DNA of 12,564 nucleotides from JAWXUT01 sp044426075 (GTDB lineage: Bacteria > Bacillota > Clostridia > Christensenellales > DTU072). A program made the position numbers and the translations under genes. The notes beneath the pieces are model-generated. The model had not been told where the DNA came from, did not search any database, and worked only from the letters and a program-made list of their open reading frames with translations. Below, piece after piece: positions 6,986-12,564 of this stretch (the stretch's first letter is position 1; every line of letters starts with the position of its first letter). Location of the stretch: assembly GCA_044426075.1 (NCBI GenBank), contig JAWXUT010000047.1, forward strand, positions 1 through 12,564, given 5' to 3'.

Positions 6986-7702
6986 ATGCAAACGGTTTTT
7001 AAAAGGCGCGAATTAAAATATTTGCTCACATTAGAGCAAAAAGATGCTTTAATGGAGCTTATTAATGAACATATGGTTGCAGATAAGTACGCAAAATACA
7101 CCATTTTTAACCTATATTATGACACTCCCAACTTTTTGCTAATAAGGCGTTCAATTGAAAAACCTATGTATAAAGAAAAATTGCGAGTGCGCTCATATGA
7201 CAAAGCTACTGCAAATTCCACTGTTTTTTTAGAAATTAAAAAGAAGTTCGATAACATTGTATACAAAAGGCGAATCACATTAAAAGAAGCCCACGTTACA
7301 AGTTATTTTAATGGCAAATCCGAGCTTCGAGACACACAAATCTCACACGAAATTGATTACTTTAAAAAGTGTTATCCTGACCTTGCCCCTAGAGTTATGA
7401 TAAGTTACGATAGACAAGCATATTCTGGCAAAGAAGATAGCGACTTGCGTGTTACTTTTGATCAAAATGCGCTATGGCGTGATACCGACTTGAGCTTAAA
7501 AAGCAGTTGTTACGGCACAGCTATTCTTCCCGACGACTATATACTGTTGGAAGTTAAAGCTAAAAATGCGCTTCCGCTATGGCTAGTACACTTTTTTACA
7601 GCTCACGCAATATACAGAACTTCGTTTTCTAAATATGGCACAGCTTACAAACAAATAATAACCTCAGCAAAGGAGAATGATAAAAAATGTTCGAATCAGT
7701 AA
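6986..7702 (+). CDS. VTC domain protein (polyphosphate polymerase-like)
   Basis: A 238-residue single-domain protein of the VTC/triphosphate-tunnel fold, the catalytic domain known from yeast Vtc4, which makes polyphosphate from ATP. Tunnel-type basic and acidic strands can be seen: FKRRELKYLL at the N-terminus, YYDTPN, KEKLRVRSYD, VFLEIKKKFDNIVYKRR, MISYDRQAYSG, LRVTFDQN and LLEVKAKNALP near the C-terminus. These supply the Lys/Arg phosphate-binding residues and the Glu residues that hold the metal. There is no membrane segment, so it is cytoplasmic and probably works with the DUF4956 membrane protein whose gene overlaps its 3' end by 16 nt. The ATG at 6986 has GTGAGG (6975-6980) 5 nt upstream. 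Whether the bacterial protein makes polyphosphate or another phosphate polymer is not proven by the sequence. Confidence 0.88.
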   Translation: MQTVFKRRELKYLLTLEQKDALMELINEHMVADKYAKYTIFNLYYDTPNFLLIRRSIEKPMYKEKLRVRSYDKATANSTVFLEIKKKFDNIVYKRRITLKEAHVTSYFNGKSELRDTQISHEIDYFKKCYPDLAPRVMISYDRQAYSGKEDSDLRVTFDQNALWRDTDLSLKSSCYGTAILPDDYILLEVKAKNALPLWLVHFFTAHAIYRTSFSKYGTAYKQIITSAKENDKKCSNQ

Positions 7703-8355
7703 TGTCAAGTGAAATAACAGTTGGAGGCTTTTTACTCTGCCTAGCAATAGCGCTAGTAGCGGGATTAGGGCTAGCCTTTTCATATTCATATAAAAACACC
7801 TACACCAAAAGTTTTGTAATAACACTTGCAACTTTACCCGCAATTGTGTGCGTTATAATCATTATGGTTAATGGAAACATAGGCACTGGCGTTGCTGTTG
7901 CTGGTGTATTTTCTCTTGTAAGGTTCAGAAGCATACCTGGTACTGCTAAAGAAATTGGTGCAATTTTTATCGCAATGGGCGCAGGGCTTGTTTTTGGTAT
8001 GGGATACGTGGCATACGGACTAATATTTGTGGTTGTGCTTTCAGGTTGCACAATGATTTATAATTTTAGTAGATTTGGCGAGAATAGTGATAACACCCAA
8101 AGAACTATAAAAATAACAGTTCCAGAAGACCTTAACTATACCAACGCTTTTGATGATATATTTAAAAAATATACTAAAAAATATAAATTGATGGTGGTTA
8201 AAACAACTAATATGGGTAGTTTGTTCAAAATTACATATGATATCGATTTGAAAGAAAAGGCAAAAGAAAAACAACTTATTGACGCTTTACGCACAAGAAA
8301 TGGCAACTTAGAAATTGTGCTTTCGCCACTAAAAAACAATGTCAACGAACTTTAG
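7687..8355 (+). CDS. DUF4956 domain membrane protein
   Basis: A 222-residue integral membrane protein of the DUF4956 family. Hydrophobic segments lie at about 13-34, 39-60 and two or more within 62-125. The family signature is the very conserved stretch FSLVRFRSIPGTAKEIGAIF followed by GAGLVFGMGY. The last 90 residues are a soluble lysine-rich domain with the beta-alpha pattern TIKITVPEDLNYTNAFDDIFKKY. AGGAG (7671-7675) lies 11 nt before the ATG at 7687, which sits inside the VTC gene; the in-frame ATG at 7702 has no site of its own. Function is unknown. Genes of this family are usually found next to VTC-domain genes, so it may be a membrane channel or anchor for the polymer made by that enzyme. 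The charged FRS-PGTAKE loop could lie in the pore or face the cytoplasm. Confidence 0.88.
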   Translation: MFESVMSSEITVGGFLLCLAIALVAGLGLAFSYSYKNTYTKSFVITLATLPAIVCVIIIMVNGNIGTGVAVAGVFSLVRFRSIPGTAKEIGAIFIAMGAGLVFGMGYVAYGLIFVVVLSGCTMIYNFSRFGENSDNTQRTIKITVPEDLNYTNAFDDIFKKYTKKYKLMVVKTTNMGSLFKITYDIDLKEKAKEKQLIDALRTRNGNLEIVLSPLKNNVNEL

Positions 8356-8368
8356 GAGAGTATTAACG

Positions 8369-9826
8369 GTGAAAAAATGGATTGTAACATTACTATGTGT
8401 AACGCTTGCGCTTGCACTATGCGTGGGTTGTACTGACGCATCAGAAAGCAGTAGTTCTTCAGTAGCGGTTGATGTTGTGGATATTGAAGAAGATGATATG
8501 TTCACCGATAGAGATTTAAGTGGTGATTATGATGCATCTGAGGCAACTAATATTACGCTAACTACTAGCAGTGTTACCATTGATACAGAAGGAACTTATA
8601 TAATATCCGGCTCATTATCAAATGGGCAAATTATAGTTGATGCAGAAGATGCAAAGGTGCAATTGGTGCTAAATGGCGTAGATATCACTTGCGAGACTTC
8701 TGCTCCAATTTACATTAAAAACGCAGATAAGGTATTCATAACGCTTGCATCGGGTACCTCAAACACCGTTGCAGTGACAGATAGCTTTGTTGATATCGAT
8801 GAAAATAGTATTGACGGCGCAATATATTCTAAGTGCGATTTAACATTTAATGGCACGGGCTCATTATCAGTTACTTCACTTTTAGGGCACGGCATTGTGG
8901 CTAAAGATGACCTTGTTTTTGCAAGCGGCACATTCTCAATTTTTAGCGCAAGTCACGGCATAAATGCAAATGATAGCATAAGAATTTATAGCGGAACTTT
9001 TACTATTGACAGCGGGAAAGACGGTATGCAAGCAGACAATGAGGATAATGAAGATAAAGGATTTATCTATATTCTTGACGGCACATTTACTATTGATTCC
9101 GATAGAGATTCAGTGCAAGCTTCCAGCACATTGCTAATAAAAGGCGGCACCTTTACACTTACAAGTGGCGGTGGATTTGATGAGGTGTTAAATGACCTAA
9201 CTGTTGGCGAGGGTTCGGGCAGTTCAACTATGGCAACAGATTTGCTTCCATATAGTATGAAGTGTTTTAAGGCAAATGACATACAGTTTGACGGCGGCAC
9301 TTACTATTTATCCTCTTATGAAGATGCTATTCACGCAAACAATACTTACTGTGTTATAAATGACGGAACATTTGAAATTTATAGCGGTGATGATGCTATT
9401 CACAGCGACGATTCATTGATAATTAACGGTGGTGACATAACAATTGTTGAAGGTTATGAAGGCATTGAAGGGCACAACTCTTTGACAATTAATGGCGGAA
9501 ACATCAGCGTTAACATATATGATGACGCCCTTAATGTAGGAAGCAGTAGTGGTACATTAACAATAACTGGTGGCTACATTTATCTTGCTTGCCAAGGTGA
9601 CGGCATAGATACAAATGGCGATTTTGTAATGACTGGTGGCACTGTAATACTAGATGTTGATGCAATTTATACTGCTGGTGACGGCGAATTTGACATAAGC
9701 GGTTCAATAACTTACACTGGCGGCGAAATATATGACGAAAAAGGCAACACATTAACGCCTTCTACCTCTTCAACGTCATCATCTGGTGGTAGTTCAAGTT
9801 TCTTCCCAACAATAACACGCAGATAA
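8369..9826 (+). CDS. Cthe_2159-type beta-helix lipoprotein (carbohydrate-binding, formerly DUF4353)
   Basis: A 485-residue secreted protein. I choose the GTG start at 8369 because AGGAG (8354-8358) lies 10 nt upstream and it gives a clean signal peptide: MKKW, a hydrophobic core, then Cys21 in LCVGC. Lipobox position -3 is Cys rather than the usual Leu, so lipidation is likely but not textbook. The ATG at 8339 would place basic residues ahead of an already complete signal. The mature part has a Ser/Asp/Glu-rich linker and then some 10-14 rungs of roughly 22 residues, for example GTFTIDSGKDGMQAD, GTFEIYSGDDAIHSDD and GGNISVNIYDDALNV, as in parallel beta-helices. The tail is a Ser/Thr/Gly-rich segment ending PTITRR. 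The Clostridium thermocellum prototype binds acidic polysaccharide and calcium. The Asp-rich turns fit metal binding. Third gene of the VTC operon, 13 bp after DUF4956. Confidence 0.85.
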   Translation: MKKWIVTLLCVTLALALCVGCTDASESSSSSVAVDVVDIEEDDMFTDRDLSGDYDASEATNITLTTSSVTIDTEGTYIISGSLSNGQIIVDAEDAKVQLVLNGVDITCETSAPIYIKNADKVFITLASGTSNTVAVTDSFVDIDENSIDGAIYSKCDLTFNGTGSLSVTSLLGHGIVAKDDLVFASGTFSIFSASHGINANDSIRIYSGTFTIDSGKDGMQADNEDNEDKGFIYILDGTFTIDSDRDSVQASSTLLIKGGTFTLTSGGGFDEVLNDLTVGEGSGSSTMATDLLPYSMKCFKANDIQFDGGTYYLSSYEDAIHANNTYCVINDGTFEIYSGDDAIHSDDSLIINGGDITIVEGYEGIEGHNSLTINGGNISVNIYDDALNVGSSSGTLTITGGYIYLACQGDGIDTNGDFVMTGGTVILDVDAIYTAGDGEFDISGSITYTGGEIYDEKGNTLTPSTSSTSSSGGSSSFFPTITRR

Positions 9827-9847
9827 ATTAATATATATGATAAGGGG

Positions 9848-9879
9848 AAAAGGACTGGTAATGTTTACAGGTCCTTTTT
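9848..9879 (+). terminator. Rho-independent terminator of the VTC operon
   Basis: AAAAGGAC (9848-9855) pairs with GTCCTTTT (9871-9878), and the stem continues inward through a T-G wobble, one G-A mismatch and GTAA/TTAC, leaving a 3-nt TGT loop. The 3' arm runs into a T tract. It lies 21 bp after the lipoprotein stop codon. Confidence 0.9.
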
Positions 9880-9921
9880 CTTACATTGCAGACATTATTA
9901 AGTTTTAAATTATTGCAAAGT

Positions 9922-9939
9922 AGACAAAAGTTATTGTCT
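9922..9939. promoter_or_regulatory. Inverted repeat upstream of the Asp-box protein promoter
   Basis: AGACAA (9922-9927) and TTGTCT (9934-9939) are perfect inverted copies around a 6-bp centre. They end 13 bp before the -35 box at 9953. A second small symmetric element, TTGCcGCAA, lies at 9941-9949. The position fits an activator or repressor site for the sugar-hydrolase genes that follow; no regulator gene is present in the window. Confidence 0.45.
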
Positions 9940-9952
9940 GTTGCCGCAAGCG

Positions 9953-9981
9953 TTGATTTTTTTATTAAATTATGGTAATAT
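9953..9981 (+). promoter_or_regulatory. Promoter with extended -10 for the Asp-box protein and fucosidase genes
   Basis: A -35 TTGATT (9953-9958), a 17-bp spacer and -10 TAATAT (9976-9981) preceded by an extended TG (9973-9974). The start of transcription would be near 9988, giving a leader of about 24 nt that includes the GGAGG at 10001-10005. Confidence 0.6.
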
Positions 9982-10011
9982 TTTATTGAAATATAGTTTT
10001 GGAGGCGTGCA

Positions 10012-11277
10012 ATGTTTTTTGATTTAATAAAAGAAAACAGAAGAGCAAATAGTAAAAGGAATTTAGAAATTTTAAACAGACCTAAAAGTTTGGCGTCACA
10101 AGTGCCCGCGGATTGTCCATTTGAGCAATCAAGCGACTTCAGTGGCGTAGAATTTTTAGGAAATTATCACACTTACACCGATTCAGATACGTGGTATTTG
10201 TCGTGGGGCGAAGATGATAGAATGTATTCACCATTTACAGATAGTATAGGTGACGGCGTCAATGGCGTAAAAAGCTGGTCGGGCGGCGGAAGAAACGACG
10301 TAGTTGGATATTCAGTAGTTGAGGGCGACCACCCAAGCAACCTAAAGTTTACAGATGTTGGGCTCATAAAAGGCCCTGGCAAACAGTATCGCGGAAGATA
10401 TCCTAGTGCCACATTGCACCACAATGGTGTGTGGTATATTGGAACATATGGTTGCAATAATAAACCATACATAACTGGCAAGTATGAAAATGATACAAGA
10501 CGCTGGGTTGGTGTCAACTGGGCAATAATGGGCGGCTTTGCGGGATTCCATATATCTACAGATAACGGAAAAACGTGGACACAAAGTCCGTTGTCATCAA
10601 ATGTAGGAGAAACATTGTTTAATGAGCCCGCAAAAAGAAATGGGCCAGTAAAGTTAGGTGCGCCAAGAGTAGTAGATTTTGGTAAAAATATGGAGCACAG
10701 CCCCGACGGCAAAATGTATTTAGTTGGGCACGGAAGCACATTTAACGAGGGTGAAACCAGAAAAGCCAACAACAGTTGGGTAAGTGGTGACCAAATATAT
10801 ATGGCGCGTGTAACGCCTAGTATCGCAACTGTAAATGACACTACGGCATACGAATATTTTTGTGGTAACGATAAAAATGGTGTAGCTATATGGAGCAAAG
10901 ATTTTAACAAAATAGCGCCAATACTTGATTGGAAGGGCACAACGGGCACCGTAGCAATAACATACAACAAGCCGCTAAACAAATACATAATGTGTGTAAC
11001 AGACGGCTGGCCAACAGTAAATGAAATGGATACTTATATAATGGAATCCGACAGCCTAACTGGGCCATACAAAATGGTGCATTATTTAAAAGAGTTCGGC
11101 CCACAAGCATATTTTGTAAATATCCCAAGTAAGTTCATATCAGAAGACGGCAAAAGTTTCTGGCTATGCTATTCTGCAAACTTCAGATTTGCAAACGCAG
11201 TTAGAAAGAACCCAGATGCGGGATTCCCAAAAGGCAGCCACTATGCACTATGTTTGCAAGAGGTTAAACTAGTTTAG
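10012..11277 (+). CDS. Asp-box beta-propeller-like protein, possible glycoside hydrolase
   Basis: A 421-residue protein that I cannot place in a named family with certainty. It is rich in Trp, Gly and Asp with repeated short beta-strand units: TWYLSWGEDDRMYSPFTD, YPSATLHHNGVWYIGTYG, FHISTDNGKTWTQSP, HSPDGKMYLVGHGS, ITYNKPLNKYIMCVTDGW, ESDSLTGPYKMV and EDGKSFWLCYSANF. Residues 182-189 (STDNGKTW) are a perfect Asp-box (SxDxGxTW), the hallmark of sialidase-type and other BNR propellers. Phrases such as LTGPY and YNKPLNKY are common in five-bladed propeller hydrolases (GH43-like) and in DUF4185 proteins. There is no signal peptide, so it is probably cytoplasmic. GGAGG (10001-10005) lies 6 nt before the ATG. 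It is 47 bp upstream of a GH29 fucosidase, which supports a role in sugar release, but catalytic residues cannot be named. Confidence 0.7.
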   Translation: MFFDLIKENRRANSKRNLEILNRPKSLASQVPADCPFEQSSDFSGVEFLGNYHTYTDSDTWYLSWGEDDRMYSPFTDSIGDGVNGVKSWSGGGRNDVVGYSVVEGDHPSNLKFTDVGLIKGPGKQYRGRYPSATLHHNGVWYIGTYGCNNKPYITGKYENDTRRWVGVNWAIMGGFAGFHISTDNGKTWTQSPLSSNVGETLFNEPAKRNGPVKLGAPRVVDFGKNMEHSPDGKMYLVGHGSTFNEGETRKANNSWVSGDQIYMARVTPSIATVNDTTAYEYFCGNDKNGVAIWSKDFNKIAPILDWKGTTGTVAITYNKPLNKYIMCVTDGWPTVNEMDTYIMESDSLTGPYKMVHYLKEFGPQAYFVNIPSKFISEDGKSFWLCYSANFRFANAVRKNPDAGFPKGSHYALCLQEVKLV

Positions 11278-11291
11278 TAATTATTAATAAT

Positions 11292-11310
11292 ATTAAGCAA
11301 GTTGTTTAAT
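11292..11310. promoter_or_regulatory. 19-bp near-perfect palindrome before the fucosidase gene
   Basis: ATTAAGCAAGTTGTTTAAT pairs eight of nine positions around a central G, the only exception being a G/T pair. It sits between the Asp-box gene stop (11277) and the fucosidase ribosome binding site (11315). No T run follows, so it may be an operator or an mRNA processing hairpin. A 10-bp palindrome TTATTAATAA lies just before it (11281-11290). Confidence 0.4.
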
Positions 11311-11324
11311 AAATAGGAGAGTTT

Positions 11325-12564
11325 ATGGACAGTCAAAATGTAAAAATTGCAGAGTATCTTAAAATTATAGATGAAGTTATTGCAAACGGCGAGTATAAAG
11401 ACAATTGGGAAAGTTTGTCAAAATATCCTGTGCCTAAGTGGTATAATGAAAGCAAGTTGGGTATATTTAGCCATTGGGGTGTTTTTACAGTGCCAGAATA
11501 TATGTGCGAGTGGTATCCACGATTTATGTATCATAGGGGGCACCCAGTTCATCATTATCATAAGAAGCACTATGGCATTGATTTTCAGTATAAGGATTTT
11601 ATCCCTATGTTTAAGGGTGAAAAGTTTGATGCAAAAAGTTGGGTTGATTTAATCAAGTTGAGTGGAGCGGATTTTTATATGCCCGTTGCCGAGCATCACG
11701 ACGGATTCAAACTACATAAAAGTGCGTTAAGCAAGTGGAATAGTGTTGAAATGGCTATGAAACGCGACATTATTGGCGAACTTAAAGAGGAATGCAACAA
11801 GCAGAACATAATTTTTGGAATGTCAAACCACAGAGCCGAGCATTACTTTTTTATGAATGGAATGAAGACATTAAACGATAAAACGCGTGAAGAGGCAGAA
11901 AAATTTGCGGAGTTTTATGGCCCTTGTCACAATCCATTTGATTGGAACTTTGTGGCAAATATATTAAATTATTATCTTGAAAAAATCGATACTCCAGTGG
12001 AGTGGCGTGAGTCGTGGTTGGTGCACGCGTGCGAGCAAGTGGACTTGTATCGCCCCAAACAATTTTACTATGATTGGATGGTTCACCGCCCCGAATACAG
12101 ACCAGAGATTAAGAAGTTTTTGGCATATTATTACAATCGTTCGCTTGAGTGGGGTGAAGAAGTTTGCCTAGCATATAAACGCGATGCGCTTATGTATGGT
12201 TGTGGCATATATGACAGAGAGCGTGGGCAATTGCCTATGATTTCAAAAGAAAAGTGGCAATGTGACACATCAACTGCAAAAAATGCTTGGATATATTGCA
12301 AGTCAAATAGGTGGAAAAGTGCTAAAAATCTAGCGGGAACTTTTGTTGATGTAGTGTCTAAAAATGGCAATCTGCTGTTAAACTTATGCCCCAGAGCAGA
12401 TGGTTCGTTCTGCAAGGAAGAACAGGAATTAATCGCAAAATTTGGTGCTTGGAATGTTGTTCATCACGCACAAATTTGGGACACAAAGCCCTATAAAGTG
12501 TTTGGTGAAGGAGCAGTAAAGTCCGTTGGTACAATGAAAGAAAAGTCTGAGTTCAATAAAAACG
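11325..12564 (+). CDS. Alpha-L-fucosidase, GH29, 3' end cut by the window
   Basis: The visible 413 residues form most of a GH29 retaining exo-fucosidase, open at the window end. Conserved segments in order: PKWYNESKLGIFSHWGVFTVPEY (37-59, His50/Trp51 in the active site), EWYPRFMY, VAEHHDGF (121-128, with the fucose-binding His pair 124/125), SKWNS (136-140), KRDIIGEL, SNHRAEH, then QFYYDW with the likely nucleophile Asp250, LAYYYNR (266-272), and NGNLLLNLCPRADGSF (347-362), which closes the barrel domain. GEGAV near 394-398 begins the usual C-terminal beta-sandwich region. There is no signal peptide, so it acts inside the cell on imported fucosides. AGGAG (11315-11319) lies 5 nt before the ATG. 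It follows the Asp-box gene on the same strand, probably one operon. The acid/base residue varies across GH29 and is not assigned. Confidence 0.92.
   Translation, partial: MDSQNVKIAEYLKIIDEVIANGEYKDNWESLSKYPVPKWYNESKLGIFSHWGVFTVPEYMCEWYPRFMYHRGHPVHHYHKKHYGIDFQYKDFIPMFKGEKFDAKSWVDLIKLSGADFYMPVAEHHDGFKLHKSALSKWNSVEMAMKRDIIGELKEECNKQNIIFGMSNHRAEHYFFMNGMKTLNDKTREEAEKFAEFYGPCHNPFDWNFVANILNYYLEKIDTPVEWRESWLVHACEQVDLYRPKQFYYDWMVHRPEYRPEIKKFLAYYYNRSLEWGEEVCLAYKRDALMYGCGIYDRERGQLPMISKEKWQCDTSTAKNAWIYCKSNRWKSAKNLAGTFVDVVSKNGNLLLNLCPRADGSFCKEEQELIAKFGAWNVVHHAQIWDTKPYKVFGEGAVKSVGTMKEKSEFNKN

Noticed and set aside
10173..10988. Long reverse-strand open frame (271 codons) opposite the Asp-box gene.
   Set aside because: It is wholly antisense to a gene with a good ribosome binding site and propeller-type composition, and its product resembles no family.

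Overview
The window is AT-rich, with strong GGAGG-type ribosome binding sites, standard stop codons and tightly packed short operons. The families present (a CiaR/PhoB-type two-component pair, a VTC/DUF4956/Cthe_2159 gene set, an M20 carboxypeptidase-S-like hydrolase, a ferredoxin-domain aldo/keto reductase and a GH29 fucosidase) suggest a low-GC Bacillota, most likely an anaerobic, glycan-using clostridial lineage. Placement to genus is not possible from the sequence alone. No mobile element, CRISPR array, rRNA or intact tRNA was seen.

Layout. Bases 1-342 hold the terminator of an upstream gene, an unexplained spacer and a good extended -10 promoter. Then comes a forward pair: an SGNH (sialate O-acetylesterase-like) hydrolase and a YghZ-type aldo/keto reductase. 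Between that reductase and a convergent gene lies a short stretch that reads like the first 20 residues of an HxlR-type regulator and then breaks off. A reverse-strand operon (4793 down to 2217) encodes a membrane-anchored M20 peptidase and an iron-sulfur aldo/keto reductase. From 4905 to 9879 is a forward regulatory and effector block: an OmpR-family response regulator and its histidine kinase, then a VTC-domain protein, a DUF4956 membrane protein and a beta-helical Cthe_2159-type lipoprotein, closed by a strong terminator. The final block (9922-12564) has its own promoter and encodes a beta-propeller-like protein with an Asp-box, followed by a GH29 alpha-L-fucosidase cut by the window end.

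How the genes fit together. The most interesting signal is an 11-bp-period direct repeat, TTTAAG-N5-TTTAAG, upstream of the VTC gene. A degenerate copy with the same 11-bp period and the same 9-bp distance to a -10 element lies upstream of the response regulator gene. This matches the known CiaR-type operator layout. It suggests that the two-component system controls both itself and the VTC-DUF4956-lipoprotein operon, so the five genes would be one signal-responsive cell-envelope system of unknown biochemical output. The flanking genes (SGNH esterase, Asp-box protein, fucosidase) point to intracellular processing of decorated oligosaccharides, since none of the three has a visible signal peptide.
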